DNA of 64,000 bases from Paenibacillus nuruki (GTDB lineage Bacteria > Bacillota > Bacilli > Paenibacillales > Paenibacillaceae). The position numbers and the translations under genes were made by a program. This document shows positions 1 through 9,053 of the stretch, piece by piece. Numbering within the stretch: the stretch's first letter is position 1; the number at the start of each line of letters is the position of its first letter. The stretch covers positions 87,477 to 151,476 of the forward strand of contig NZ_MDER01000043.1 of assembly GCF_001721045.1 (NCBI RefSeq), in the 5' to 3' direction. The notes beneath the pieces were generated by a model, which was not told the origin of the DNA, made no database searches, and saw only the letters and a list, made by a program, of their open reading frames with translations.

Positions 1-53
1 ACAAAGGAGCAGAGTTCAGGAATCCATGAAATAGCATTATGGAGGTGCGCCCT

Positions 54-293
54 ATGTACAAGATGAAAGTAACCTATGAAGTTATGCTGGGACTAGCGGC
101 TGAAATGGTATGGGATCAAGTACTACGTGAGCATCGGATGAATGAATTACATCTTTTAATTGATCAAGCACTTGCGGAAAGAGATGAAGATTCTTTTCAA
201 CGTCTAACCGATGAGTTACGTACTCTTGCTTCTACAGTTGTTGTGGAAGAACCGGTGTTAGAAATCGTTGAACGAAAATCATTATCTTTTTAA
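54..293 (+). CDS. small IDEAL-domain protein
   Basis: Protein of 79 residues if started at the ATG at 54, which has GGAGGTG at 40-46 at a suitable distance; the ATG at 39 overlaps that ribosome site and is less likely. Residues about 32-55 (LHLLIDQALAERDEDSFQRL) fit the IDEAL domain, a short helical module in Bacillales adaptor-like proteins such as YpiB and ComK-related regulators. It lacks the N-terminal UPF0302 part that YpiB carries, so it is a stand-alone version. Role unknown; probably a small cytosolic protein-interaction module. The gene upstream lies outside the window. Confidence 0.75.
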   Translation: MYKMKVTYEVMLGLAAEMVWDQVLREHRMNELHLLIDQALAERDEDSFQRLTDELRTLASTVVVEEPVLEIVERKSLSF

Positions 294-430
294 TCAAAAA
301 GTGTGTAAGATCCTGATCTGTTTGTAAGCGTAGCAAGCAGAACAATAATAATTCGTATGGATGCCGTTGTCGGACATAAGGAAGAAACGGAATTTGATTA
401 TAAAAAGTTAGTGTATGCTAACTGTCGGAG

Positions 431-457
431 TCTGCCTATATCAGGCAGGCTTTTTTG
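431..457 (+). terminator. Rho-independent terminator
   Basis: CTGCCT (432-437) pairs with AGGCAG (443-448) around a 5-nt loop, followed by GCTTTTTTG. It ends the IDEAL-domain gene and lies in an otherwise featureless 298-bp spacer before the DUF1405 gene. Confidence 0.7.
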
Positions 458-591
458 TGTATATGAATCGCAAATAAAACGGTTGGCTCTAGGTATAGTA
501 CTTGCGCCTGATCTCACATCCTATTAAAATGATATAGATTCATGGCTAACCAAGAATACAGCAGAGTGGTAACAGATAAAGGGGAATGTTG

Positions 592-1230
592 ATGTCGATT
601 TCATTATTGTGGAGTAAAGCACTGTTAACAGATCGTAGAGTGCTCTGGTTACTACTTATCTGTAATGCACTGGGGACAGTGTATGGATACATATGGTATG
701 GATTGCAATTAGAATATACATTAGAGATCAAGCCGACATGGATGATCATTTTTGTACCTGATAGCCCAACCGCAAGCTTATTTTTTACGGTAGCTTTAGC
801 TTTTATTTTATATCCACCCAAGCAAAAAGCATGGATTGTGATTCGGAAATTGTTTGAAGCACTCGCAGTAGTCACTTCTGTAAAATATGGAATCTGGGCA
901 GTGGTAATGATCTTCTGGGGCGTAGCGTTAGGTGATCCATTATACTGGCAAGATTGGATGTTAACCGCTTCTCATTTAACGATGGCAGTCGAATCGTTAT
1001 TGTTTGTACGCTTTTTTGTTTTTGGCTGGAAATACCTTCTGATCGCTTTGGCATGGACACTGCTAAACGATTATATGGATTACTCACAACATATTTATCC
1101 ATGGCTCAGTCCGCTTCTTGTCGACCGATTAGATCAAGTTCGGAATTTTACAGTCATGCTTACTTTCGCGTCTGCTTTGGCAGGAGCTCTAGCATTAAGA
1201 CAAGCCCGTAAAATACGGTTGTTTGATTAA
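592..1230 (+). CDS. ypjA: DUF1405 integral membrane protein (YpjA-like)
   Basis: About 212 residues with several hydrophobic segments (for example LWLLLICNALGTVYGYIWYG near the start and VMLTFASALAGALAL near the end), so a multispanning membrane protein. Length and position upstream of the dapB cluster match Bacillus subtilis YpjA (DUF1405), of unknown function. An in-frame ATG at 586 exists, but AAAGGGGA at 578-585 lies next to it; the ATG at 592 has better spacing. Followed by a strong bidirectional terminator. Confidence 0.75.
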   Translation: MSISLLWSKALLTDRRVLWLLLICNALGTVYGYIWYGLQLEYTLEIKPTWMIIFVPDSPTASLFFTVALAFILYPPKQKAWIVIRKLFEALAVVTSVKYGIWAVVMIFWGVALGDPLYWQDWMLTASHLTMAVESLLFVRFFVFGWKYLLIALAWTLLNDYMDYSQHIYPWLSPLLVDRLDQVRNFTVMLTFASALAGALALRQARKIRLFD

Positions 1231-1316
1231 TAGACTTTGTCATATCTGTATACGTCGAAAAAATCTGTACATGAAAGAACACGTTAAAAAGATTCACTAA
1301 AACAGTATATTCAACA

Positions 1317-1355
1317 AAAGAACCACAAACCTTTTTAAGGATTGTGGTTCTTTTG
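1317..1355. terminator. bidirectional terminator between convergent genes
   Basis: AAAAGAACCACAA...TTGTGGTTCTTTT forms a symmetric hairpin with A and T runs on both sides. It separates the DUF1405 gene (+) from the convergent YitT-family gene (-). Confidence 0.85.
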
Positions 1356-1438
1356 CTCTATAGCGACGATAAGAACAATAATTTTGCTGAAGTCGATGAT
1401 GCAAAAGCGAATACTTCTATGACTTGAATGGTACCAAC

Positions 1439-2311
1439 TCAGCTATCCTCACGAAATCCTTCACCATGTACATCATTCACTTCATTAATAATCATGAAAG
1501 CACGCGGGTCCACAGAACGAACAATCATTTGCACCCGTCGAATCTCTTGCCTAGATACGACACAATACGCAATTTCTTTGGCGTGTTTAGAATAAGCGCC
1601 AATTGCTGGAATTAAAGTAACTCCACGATCCAATTCTTTCATAATAATTTCAGCAATCTCACCGGCATGATCACTAATAATAGTAAACGCTTTACCTGAA
1701 TACGCACCATCTTGAATAAAGTCGATTAACTTGGAAGCAATATAGACAGTGACTAAGGTGTACAATACTAATTCTTTACTGATAAAAAATAATGAAGATC
1801 CAATAATCGCAATATCAATAACTAACATAATCTGACCCATACTCCAACCGAACTTTAAATGAAGAATACGAGCAATAATATCTGAACCACCGGTAGTGCC
1901 TCCAAAGCGGAATACAATCCCAAGTCCTGTACCTAACGTTACACCTGCATAAAGCGCAGCTAAAATATAATCATTTTTGGTCTGAAATGTACCGATCCAA
2001 CCCATTTTAATCATTCGTTCAAATAACCATAAGAAAAAGGTAAGCGAAGCAATCCCTACGCCAGTATAGATCATCTGACGTTTACCTAATAATTTAAGAC
2101 CAATTAGAAATAAAGGAATATTCAAAATAAGTGTAGATAAGGAGGGCGATATACCAAATGCATAATTCAGCAGTACGGTGATTCCTGTGACTCCACCTTC
2201 CATCAAGGTGTTGGGAATAATAAAATAGAGCAAACCAAATGCATACAAGCCGGCTCCGAATATAATCGGAATAATCAATCGAAGTTGATTCCAATATTTG
2301 TGCTTTGACAT
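1439..2311 (-). CDS. ypjC: YitT family membrane protein (YpjC-like)
   Basis: About 290 residues. The N-terminal half has five or so hydrophobic segments (LRLIIPIIFGAGLYAFGLLY, ISPSLSTLILNIPLFLIGL and others). It carries the YitT/DUF161 signature around GGVTGITVLLNY and FGGTTGGSDIIARIL. A soluble C-terminal DUF2179 domain follows (about 215-285, ISDHAGEIAEIIMKELDRGVTLI). Function in Bacillales is unknown. The ATG at 2311 is chosen over an in-frame TTG at 2317 because GGAGG at 2320-2324 is 8 nt from the ATG but only 2 nt from the TTG. In B. subtilis the homologue is part of the ypj-dapB run; here it is on the opposite strand. Confidence 0.85.
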   Translation of the reverse strand: MSKHKYWNQLRLIIPIIFGAGLYAFGLLYFIIPNTLMEGGVTGITVLLNYAFGISPSLSTLILNIPLFLIGLKLLGKRQMIYTGVGIASLTFFLWLFERMIKMGWIGTFQTKNDYILAALYAGVTLGTGLGIVFRFGGTTGGSDIIARILHLKFGWSMGQIMLVIDIAIIGSSLFFISKELVLYTLVTVYIASKLIDFIQDGAYSGKAFTIISDHAGEIAEIIMKELDRGVTLIPAIGAYSKHAKEIAYCVVSRQEIRRVQMIVRSVDPRAFMIINEVNDVHGEGFREDS

Positions 2312-2438
2312 CGCCAATACCTCCGTAAAATAAACTAACCTTTAACAGTATACATTTTTTCGTGCATAATTGCATAAAAGTTATTGCAATGAGTATAGTC
2401 ACAAATATTGATTTGTGTTCAAAATCGCTTTAGGATAA

Positions 2439-2454
2439 CATTGTAGTAACAATG
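2439..2454. promoter_or_regulatory. perfect inverted repeat upstream of mazG-like gene
   Basis: CATTGT-AGTA-ACAATG, a 6-bp perfect palindrome with a 4-nt spacer, in the divergent spacer between the YitT gene and the MazG-like gene. Could be an operator; no regulator can be named. Confidence 0.3.
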
Positions 2455-2521
2455 AACATCGTTAATTTGTTGGAAATACAGGGTACATAAGATTGAAAAT
2501 GTGTAATGGAGGCTATAATTA

Positions 2522-2869
2522 ATGACAGAGAAATCTTTAGCAGAAATGCAGCGCGAAGTTGATGCGTATATTTCACAATTCAAAGAAGGTTATTTTTCTC
2601 CACTCGCCATGTTAGCACGCATGTCTGAAGAAGTGGGCGAGTTGGCACGTGAAGTCAATCATTCTTTTGGCGAAAAACCGAAAAAAAATGATGAAGATGA
2701 TAATTCTATCGAATTGGAACTGGGTGATATTTTATTTATTACGATGTGCTTTGCCAATTCATTAGGAATTGATCTTACACAAGCACATAATCAAGTGATG
2801 CATAAATTTAACACACGCGATAAAGATCGCTGGACACGTATAGACGAAAGTAGCACTGAAGAACAATAA
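2522..2869 (+). CDS. ypjD: MazG-like nucleotide pyrophosphohydrolase (YpjD-like)
   Basis: 115 residues, a single MazG domain. EEVGE at 36-40 and ELGD at 66-69 are the EExxE and ExxD acidic motifs that bind Mg2+ and the nucleotide triphosphate in all-alpha NTP pyrophosphatases. Expected reaction: NTP or dNTP to NMP plus PPi, perhaps house-cleaning of non-canonical nucleotides; the substrate is not predictable from sequence. GGAGG lies 9 nt upstream of the ATG. It starts the plus-strand ypjD-dapB-mgsA-bshB1 run, the same order as in B. subtilis. Confidence 0.9.
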   Translation: MTEKSLAEMQREVDAYISQFKEGYFSPLAMLARMSEEVGELAREVNHSFGEKPKKNDEDDNSIELELGDILFITMCFANSLGIDLTQAHNQVMHKFNTRDKDRWTRIDESSTEEQ

Positions 2870-2906
2870 TATCAATCAAGCTATTTTAAAGTAAAAGGAG
2901 TCTGTT

Positions 2907-3710
2907 ATGACAACATTGATCAAAGTAATCGTCGCCGGAGCTGGCGGGCGTATGGGTAAAGAAGTCTTGAAATTAGTACTAGGTGACAAACAACTAGAGT
3001 TAGCAGCGGCAATCGGTCGCTCTGATGCGGGCAAAGACGCTGGCGAATTAGTAGGTCTGCCTACAGCACACATCCAAGTCGTTGCTGATCTCAAGCAAGC
3101 ATTAGCAGACTATCCAGCAGATGTATTAGTAGACTTTACGACACCTGAATATGCGTATGAGCATGCTTCATTAGCTATCGAAGCAGGTGTGCGTCCAGTG
3201 ATGGGTACAACAGGATATACAACCGAGCAAATTCAGGAATTAGATCAGAAATGTCAGGCAGCTGGTCTAGGTGGATTGATTGCACCGAACTTTTCGATCG
3301 GAGCTATTTTAATGATGCGTTTTGCAACACAAGCCGCCAAACATTTTCCGAATCTAGAGATTATTGAATATCACGGCGATCAGAAATTAGATGCGCCTTC
3401 AGGCACAGCTGTCAAAACAGCAGAAATGATCTCAGAAGTTCGTGAATCGATGAAACAAGGTAACCCGAATGAAAAAGAAAATATAAAAGGTGCTCGTGGT
3501 GGAGAATATGACGGATTCCGTATCCATAGTGTTCGTTTGCCAGGCGTATTTGCACAACAAGAAGTGATTTTTGGCGGTGCTGGAGAATCACTCAAAATCC
3601 GCAATGATTCGTATGAGCGTTCTAGCTACATGCCAGGTGTAAAGCTAGGGGTTCAAAAAGTAATGGAATACAGCGGTATGATCTATGGATTTGAGCGTTT
3701 TATCGATTAA
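2907..3710 (+). CDS. dapB: 4-hydroxy-tetrahydrodipicolinate reductase
   Basis: 267 residues, the usual DapB length. The NAD(P)H-binding loop GAGGRMG is at 11-17. The catalytic/substrate region EYHGDQKLDAPSGTA is near 151-165, with the conserved His, Lys and DAPSG. It reduces 4-hydroxy-tetrahydrodipicolinate in the diaminopimelate/lysine pathway, feeding peptidoglycan and, in spore formers, dipicolinate. AAAAGGAG lies 6 nt before the ATG. Followed after 23 bp by mgsA, as in Bacillus. Confidence 0.97.
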   Translation: MTTLIKVIVAGAGGRMGKEVLKLVLGDKQLELAAAIGRSDAGKDAGELVGLPTAHIQVVADLKQALADYPADVLVDFTTPEYAYEHASLAIEAGVRPVMGTTGYTTEQIQELDQKCQAAGLGGLIAPNFSIGAILMMRFATQAAKHFPNLEIIEYHGDQKLDAPSGTAVKTAEMISEVRESMKQGNPNEKENIKGARGGEYDGFRIHSVRLPGVFAQQEVIFGGAGESLKIRNDSYERSSYMPGVKLGVQKVMEYSGMIYGFERFID

Positions 3711-3733
3711 TTTGAAGAGTAGGGGAGATTTCG

Positions 3734-4153
3734 ATGTTTAATATCGCTTTTATTGCCCATGACCGTAAAAAAGATGAGATGGTCAACTTTGTGATTGCTT
3801 ATGAAAATGTTTTTGATGGACATCAATTATATTCTACAGGTACCACAGGAATGCGTATTATGGAACACACCCAGTTGAAAATTCATCGTTATTTATCAGG
3901 TCCACTAGGTGGAGATCAACAGATCGGTGCTATGGTTGCGCAAAATGATATGGATTTGATTATCTTTTTACGTGATCCATTGATGGCACAGCCGCATGAA
4001 CCGGATATCAGTGCTTTGCTTCGTATCTGTGATGTACAAGGGATTCCTGTAGCTACCAATATTGCAACCGCTGAGATTCTGGTTAAAGCGTTAGATCGTG
4101 GCGATTTTGCATGGCGTGAGCTTGTTCATAAATACAAGCCGGAGGCACTGTAA
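3734..4153 (+). CDS. mgsA: methylglyoxal synthase
   Basis: 139 residues. Has the phosphate-binding TGTTG at about 36-40, [11 protein letters not shown] with the catalytic Asp near 60, and the PHEPDI segment with the active-site His. Converts dihydroxyacetone phosphate to methylglyoxal and phosphate, a bypass that relieves sugar-phosphate stress. Its stop overlaps the bshB1 start by one base (TAATG), so translation is coupled; this fits bacillithiol being used to detoxify methylglyoxal. Confidence 0.97.
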   Translation: MFNIAFIAHDRKKDEMVNFVIAYENVFDGHQLYSTGTTGMRIMEHTQLKIHRYLSGPLGGDQQIGAMVAQNDMDLIIFLRDPLMAQPHEPDISALLRICDVQGIPVATNIATAEILVKALDRGDFAWRELVHKYKPEAL

Positions 4154-4854
4154 TGAGTCAGTCTGTTGATATTCTTGTATTTGGCGCGCATGCAGATGAT
4201 GCAGAGATTGGTATGGCGGGTACGATCGCTAAGCATGCCGCGGCAGGTCTAAAAGTAGGCATTTGTGATTTGACAGAAGCAGAGATGTCTTCGAATGGGA
4301 ATGTGGAGTTGCGTAAGCAAGAAGCAGAGGCCGCAGGTAAAGTATTGGGATTAGCTTATCGTAGTAACTTAGGATTGCCTGATCGCCGTTTGGCACGTTC
4401 TACAGAGCAATTGGATGCGATTACTGCTGAGATTCGTAAGCTATCTCCCAAAATTGTATTTGCTCCGTATTGGATCGATCGTCATCCCGATCATATGATC
4501 TGTAGTCAACTGGTAGAAGAAGCTGTATTTAATGCGAAGTTGCGTCGTTATATGCCAGAACTTCCTCCAGTAACTGTGCAGCAGACCTATTATTATTTTA
4601 TTAATGATCCTGCGCCTACCGATCTTCTTGTAGATGTTACTGATGTATATGAGCAGAAAGAACAAGCTTTACTTTGTTATCGTTCTCAATTTGGCGGATT
4701 AGGTGCAAATATCGATATGGTTGAGACACCGCTAACACAAGGGTATGTCGAACGAGTACGTTATCGGGATAGCTTAGCAGGTCAACGCAGTCAGATTAAA
4801 TTTGCTGAAGGATTTGTAACGAAGACTCCTTTTGTCGTTGATCTTTTTCGCTAA
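4153..4854 (+). CDS. bshB1: bacillithiol biosynthesis deacetylase BshB1
   Basis: 233 residues, PIG-L/LmbE-type zinc deacetylase. GAHADDAEIG at about 11-20 gives the zinc ligands (His13, Asp16), and DRHPDH further on supplies the third. It removes the acetyl group from GlcNAc-malate in bacillithiol synthesis. Translationally coupled to mgsA. The next gene, bshA, performs the preceding pathway step. A 124-bp AT-rich gap to bshA contains TATAAT-like sequence and may hold a separate promoter. Confidence 0.95.
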   Translation: MSQSVDILVFGAHADDAEIGMAGTIAKHAAAGLKVGICDLTEAEMSSNGNVELRKQEAEAAGKVLGLAYRSNLGLPDRRLARSTEQLDAITAEIRKLSPKIVFAPYWIDRHPDHMICSQLVEEAVFNAKLRRYMPELPPVTVQQTYYYFINDPAPTDLLVDVTDVYEQKEQALLCYRSQFGGLGANIDMVETPLTQGYVERVRYRDSLAGQRSQIKFAEGFVTKTPFVVDLFR

Positions 4855-4978
4855 AATCTCTTTTTTTGCTAACACAATTATAAAGAGTATGTATATAATA
4901 TAAAGTAATGAACTTACCTGATATAAAACGTAGAGCTTACATCATGATAAATGAGGTAAGTGAAAGGAGACAGCCCTT

Positions 4979-6139
4979 ATGGACACGATGCTCAAAATCG
5001 GCATCACATGTTATCCGTCGCTGGGCGGCTCCGGCGTCGTGGCAACAGAATTAGGCAAATTACTTGCTGAAAAAGGGCATCAAGTGCATTTTATTTCGCA
5101 CAGTGTTCCTTTCCGATTAGGAACATTTCACAAAAATATTTTTTATCATGAAGTTGAAGTGAATGATTATTACGTGTTTAAATATCCGCCGTATGATCTA
5201 ACACTGGCTAACAAAATGGCTCAAGTCGCTAAAATGCAACAGCTGGATGTTCTGCATGTGCATTATGCTGTGCCTCATGCAGTATGTGCTTTTCTAGCGA
5301 AGCAAATGGTTGGCGATCATCTGAAAGTCGTTACGACTTTGCATGGAACAGATATCACAGTGCTCGCACAAGATGAATCTTTGAAAGATTTGATTCGATT
5401 AGCGATCAACGAAAGTGATGCTGTAACAGCTGTATCGAAAGACTTGATTCGTGAGACGCACGAATTGTTAGATATTACACGCAATATTGATTTGACGTAC
5501 AATTTTGTAGACAAACGAATGTATTATCCACGAGATACGACTGAATTGCATAAAGATTATGCTTTTGGTGATGATCGTGTACTGATGCATGTATCGAATT
5601 TTCGCCCGGTCAAACGTGTTAGCGATGTGGTAGAGATTTTTGCCAAAGTCAATGAGAAGATACCTTCCCGATTGTTACTTGTAGGTGAAGGGCCTGATCT
5701 GCCCAAAATTCAATTTCAGATTCAAGAATTGGGCTTAACCGATCGTGTGATGTTTCTCGGTAAGCAAGATGATATCCCGCAAGTGATCTCGTTAGCTGAT
5801 ATTTTGTTACTGCCTTCGGAAAAAGAAAGCTTTGGCTTGGTAGCGTTAGAAGCTATGGCATGCGGTGTACCCACTGTAGGTTCACAAGCAGGCGGTATTC
5901 CTGAATTGATTATTCATGGAGAAACGGGTTATCTTGCGCCGATTGGCGATACAGACAAAATGGCAGAACATGCCATCGAATTATTAACCAACCATCAGTT
6001 GATGCAGACGATGATCAAAAATTGTCTGGATCGTTCGCAACGTGAATTTAGCAACGAACGCATGATGGCTGAATATGAACAAATTTACTACCGGGTACTT
6101 GGACGTGAATTGTCTCAGCCTTCTCCGGTATGTGGTTGA
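4979..6139 (+). CDS. bshA: N-acetyl-alpha-D-glucosaminyl L-malate synthase BshA
   Basis: 386 residues, retaining GT-4 glycosyltransferase. The N-terminal [11 protein letters not shown] loop and the C-terminal [20 protein letters not shown] donor-binding motif are both present. It joins GlcNAc from UDP-GlcNAc to L-malate, the first step of bacillithiol synthesis. Another start at M4 is possible, but GAAAGGAGA upstream suits the ATG at 4979. Followed after 12 bp by cca, the order seen in Bacillus. Confidence 0.96.
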   Translation: MDTMLKIGITCYPSLGGSGVVATELGKLLAEKGHQVHFISHSVPFRLGTFHKNIFYHEVEVNDYYVFKYPPYDLTLANKMAQVAKMQQLDVLHVHYAVPHAVCAFLAKQMVGDHLKVVTTLHGTDITVLAQDESLKDLIRLAINESDAVTAVSKDLIRETHELLDITRNIDLTYNFVDKRMYYPRDTTELHKDYAFGDDRVLMHVSNFRPVKRVSDVVEIFAKVNEKIPSRLLLVGEGPDLPKIQFQIQELGLTDRVMFLGKQDDIPQVISLADILLLPSEKESFGLVALEAMACGVPTVGSQAGGIPELIIHGETGYLAPIGDTDKMAEHAIELLTNHQLMQTMIKNCLDRSQREFSNERMMAEYEQIYYRVLGRELSQPSPVCG

Positions 6140-6151
6140 GGGGATTATACC

Positions 6152-7474
6152 ATGCAATGGAAATGGGTAGATCCGCAAACGGCGGAGCAGGGACAATCTC
6201 TGCTCCGCCGTTTGACTGATCAGGGATATGAAGGATATTTTGTAGGTGGATGTGTACGTGATGAATTAATGGGGCGACCGGTCAATGATATGGATATTGC
6301 AACCAATGCCACACCAGAGCAGGTGATGGCTTTATTTGAACGTACCATTCCGACAGGATTAGAACACGGTACAATTACCGTTTTGATTGAAAATGAGCCT
6401 TTTGAAGTGACTACATACCGTACGGAAACGGAATACGTCGATCATCGTCGTCCAGAACAGGTACAATTTGTGCGTGAACTGAGTGAAGATTTACGCCGAC
6501 GTGATTTTACAATGAATGCTATTGCACGGGGGATAGATGGAGAGTACGTCGATCCTTTTCATGGCATCGAAGATTTACGCAATGGAATTATTCGCTGTGT
6601 AGGTATAGCGGATGAACGGTTTGAAGAAGATGCATTACGGATGGTACGAGGGATTCGATTTGCTTCGGTGTTTGATTTTGAGATTGAACAGCAGACATGG
6701 CAAGCGCTTCTCAATCATCAAGCTTTAATCAAACATATTGCTACTGAACGTATTCGTGTCGAAATGGAAAAAATGATAGCAGGTCCATATCCGTATCATG
6801 GAATTGAATTGCTGTTAAGCAGTGGATTGATTCCTTATATGAAAGTCGATGTACCTTGCGAAAAGTTGAATCTTGATTTACTACGCTCATTAGAATCATT
6901 ACCCTCATCGCCATTGGTTTTGCGTTGGACATTGATTGCATTAGCGTTAGGTATGGATGAACAACAGATCAAGCAATATTTCAAATCATGGACATTTCCA
7001 AATACAATCACAGATCAAGCATCTAAAATCGTACGGATGAATCAGCGCTTATATGATGGAATAGTAGAACAAGAATCTGTATCACTGGTAGAGAATGAAG
7101 TGGTTATAGAGTCAACATCCAGCATCGATCAGTCTTATGTGAGATTTGTCAGTTGTGTATTGGATTATGGGAAAGAGATTGCGCAACACTGGCGTACACT
7201 GTATGCTGTTTTATCATCCACACAGCAACAACGATTATCTACCATCGGACAGCAAGCAGATAGTTGGTTAGAGCAGTTAACGATTTACAGTCTAGCTGAT
7301 CTACCGATTAAAGGACAAGAAGTGTTGGAATATGTAAAGATTCCCGCTGGAAAATGGTTGGGCGAATTATTTAATGAGATTCTACTTGTTGTTGCTACAG
7401 GGCAATTGGAAAATAACAAAGAGGCTATATTACATTATGCAGATCAGGCCTTAGTAAGGAAGGGATTACGATGA
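6152..7474 (+). CDS. cca: CCA tRNA nucleotidyltransferase
   Basis: 440 residues, class II CCA-adding enzyme. The nucleotidyltransferase head has VGGCVRDELMGRPVNDMDIAT (GGxxRD and the DxD metal motif, about 31-52). The RRDFTMNAIARG motif follows near 127. There is no HD phosphohydrolase domain, which is typical of Gram-positive enzymes. It adds or repairs the CCA 3' end of tRNAs. Residues about 300-320 are a low-conservation insert. The stop overlaps the birA start by 4 bp (ATGA). Confidence 0.96.
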   Translation: MQWKWVDPQTAEQGQSLLRRLTDQGYEGYFVGGCVRDELMGRPVNDMDIATNATPEQVMALFERTIPTGLEHGTITVLIENEPFEVTTYRTETEYVDHRRPEQVQFVRELSEDLRRRDFTMNAIARGIDGEYVDPFHGIEDLRNGIIRCVGIADERFEEDALRMVRGIRFASVFDFEIEQQTWQALLNHQALIKHIATERIRVEMEKMIAGPYPYHGIELLLSSGLIPYMKVDVPCEKLNLDLLRSLESLPSSPLVLRWTLIALALGMDEQQIKQYFKSWTFPNTITDQASKIVRMNQRLYDGIVEQESVSLVENEVVIESTSSIDQSYVRFVSCVLDYGKEIAQHWRTLYAVLSSTQQQRLSTIGQQADSWLEQLTIYSLADLPIKGQEVLEYVKIPAGKWLGELFNEILLVVATGQLENNKEAILHYADQALVRKGLR

Positions 7475-8442
7475 ATGATGAACATCTGCTTCAATTGCTG
7501 AATGAACATCCAGGACAATATATTTCAGGTGAAGAAATCAGTCGCCGCATGTCGGTGAGTCGAACAGCCATCTGGAAAGGAATTAATCGTTTGAAAGAAA
7601 AAGGGTATGAATTTGACTCGACTTCTCGCAAAGGATATCGGATCACACGTCGTCCAGATCGATTCGATGTCACAGCTCTACAATTAGCATTAAGTGAAAA
7701 AGGTTCGTGGGGTCAGCCTCTACATTTATTCGAATCTGTACTTTCTACACAGGATGAAGCACGAACTCTTGCAGAACAACAGACTGCTGAAGGGACATTA
7801 GTAATTGCTGAAGAACAGACCGCAGGTCGTGGCAGACAAGGAAGACCTTTCTTTTCCCCATCCGGTAGAGGCATCTGGATGAGTCTGGTGATGCGTCCGA
7901 CACAACCATTACAGTATATGTCTCAATTAACATTACTGGCTGCTGTAGCGGTATGTAGAGCGTTACGTAACATCACACAATTAGATATCGGCATTAAATG
8001 GCCGAATGATCTATTAATAGATGGACGCAAAGTATGCGGTATTCTGATCGAATCGGCGGCGGAAGATGGACGTGTACGTTATGCGATTGCAGGTATCGGT
8101 ATAGATGCTAACTTAACAGCAGAAGATCTGCCAGAACATTTACAGCCGATTGCAACTTCTCTACGAATCGAATCCGGTCAGATTATAGATCGTACAGTTG
8201 TTGTTGCTGAAGTGATCTCTGAACTAGAAACATTGTATCAATTGTATGCAGAAGAAGGATTCACACCCATTGCAGCTTTATGGGAAAGTATGGCGATTTC
8301 AATCGGCAAATCGATTCAAGTCCACAATGCACAAGGTTCTTTACAAGGGATTGCTCAAGGTCTAGGGATGAACGGTGAACTGTTACTACGCCTTGCTGAT
8401 GATCAGGTGGTTCCTATTTATTCAGGAGATATCGAATTTTAA
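7471..8442 (+). CDS. birA: biotin-[acetyl-CoA-carboxylase] ligase / biotin repressor
   Basis: 323 residues. An N-terminal winged helix (about 1-65, HPGQYISGEEISRRMSVSRT) makes this the bifunctional repressor/ligase type. The central ligase domain has the biotinyl-AMP loop GRGRQGRPFFSPSG and KWPNDLLIDGRKVCGILIE. It makes biotinyl-5'-AMP, attaches biotin to carboxylases and, with corepressor, represses biotin genes. 4-bp overlap with cca. Transcription probably ends at the hairpin at 8508-8538. Confidence 0.96.
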   Translation: MNDEHLLQLLNEHPGQYISGEEISRRMSVSRTAIWKGINRLKEKGYEFDSTSRKGYRITRRPDRFDVTALQLALSEKGSWGQPLHLFESVLSTQDEARTLAEQQTAEGTLVIAEEQTAGRGRQGRPFFSPSGRGIWMSLVMRPTQPLQYMSQLTLLAAVAVCRALRNITQLDIGIKWPNDLLIDGRKVCGILIESAAEDGRVRYAIAGIGIDANLTAEDLPEHLQPIATSLRIESGQIIDRTVVVAEVISELETLYQLYAEEGFTPIAALWESMAISIGKSIQVHNAQGSLQGIAQGLGMNGELLLRLADDQVVPIYSGDIEF

Positions 8443-8507
8443 TTTAAAAATAATTGTGACCCAAACTAGTGAATTTAAGTATTTGTTCTGTTATACTATA
8501 TCGGAAG

Positions 8508-8538
8508 ACGGTATCGGCAAGACCGAACCGTACTTTTT
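8508..8538 (+). terminator. terminator downstream of birA
   Basis: ACGGT (8508-8512) pairs with ACCGT (8527-8531) and, inside it, TCGG (8514-8517) with CCGA (8523-8526); a run of five T follows at 8534-8538. It closes the bshA-cca-birA unit. Confidence 0.7.
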
Positions 8539-8557
8539 GATGTTAACTTGATGTTAC

Positions 8558-8722
8558 CAGCGCTTGGCAATATAAGCGCGACCAAGTTCAATGAGAAAAT
8601 GATTTTTGCAAAGCAAAATATCTTTCTATCAGCGCTTGGCAATATAAGCGCGACTAAGTTCAATGGAAAATGATTTTTGCGAAGCAAAATATCTTTCTAT
8701 CAGCGCTTGGCAATATAAGCGC
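8558..8722 (+). repeat. tandem array of a ~71-72-bp two-hairpin repeat (2.3 copies)
   Basis: Copy 1 is 8558-8629, copy 2 is 8630-8700, and a partial copy 3 is 8701-8722. Each unit starts with the palindrome AGCGCTTGGCAATATAAGCGC. After about 20 bp it carries a second one, TTTTGCAAAGCAAAA (copy 2: TTTTGCGAAGCAAAA), ending in TATCTTTCTAT. The two full units differ at only a few positions. A diverged single copy is in the proA-proC gap (36456-36527). Repeat-driven ORFs here have no ribosome site and are not genes. Confidence 0.85.
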
Positions 8723-8733
8723 ATTATGCAAGC

Positions 8734-9010
8734 CACTCTAATGTTCACTCAACCACCGAGGTTATCTGTCTGTTGAAAAGATCACTGTTATTCAGCAGAA
8801 ATAAACCTACAATTTTTGAGTTGCAGATTAGAGTGCTAACTGAATAGGTATCCCATCCAGGATACACATGTGAAGCGAGGTGTTGGCTTACATTCAATTC
8901 TGCTCTGAGCCGTTTTATAGGACCGAGACAGGAGAGATGATCGCAAAGTGACTCTTTTTTGGACTCAGGACCTTTTTAGTGAACGACTAGACTAAAAGGT
9001 TTTTTATTTT
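8734..9010 (+). ncRNA. candidate structured RNA or leader upstream of panB
   Basis: A non-coding stretch with nested pairing. CACTCTAAT (8734-8742) pairs perfectly with ATTAGAGTG (8827-8835). Inside it ACTCAA pairs with TTGAGT, then AGGTT with AAACCT-like bases, then CTGTTGAA with TTCAGCAG. Downstream, GTATCC-CATCCA-GGATAC is another hairpin. The region ends in a clear terminator (8970-9010). I could not match it to T-box, SAM, TPP, cobalamin, lysine, glycine or 6S motifs. It could be a stand-alone small RNA or a panB leader attenuator. Confidence 0.4.
8970..9010 (+). terminator. intrinsic terminator just upstream of panB
   Basis: ACCTTTTTAGT (8970-8980) pairs with ACTAAAAGGT (8991-9000) and is followed by a T-rich tail. 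It is 44 bp before the panB start, so it either ends the preceding RNA or acts as a leader terminator for panBCD. Confidence 0.75.
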
Positions 9011-9053
9011 GTCCGAAAGACTATACCCAACTTAAAAGGAGCTTGATGTCACC

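Noticed and set aside
8496..8687. Minus-strand ORF reading a repeated LNLVALILPSA motif
   Set aside because: It is the translation of the tandem 72-bp repeat; it has no ribosome site and no family.
8890..8990. B12-box or glycine-riboswitch-like strings (CAGGAGAG, GGACTCAGG) upstream of panB
   Set aside because: Only short matches; the conserved cores and junctions of those riboswitch classes are absent.
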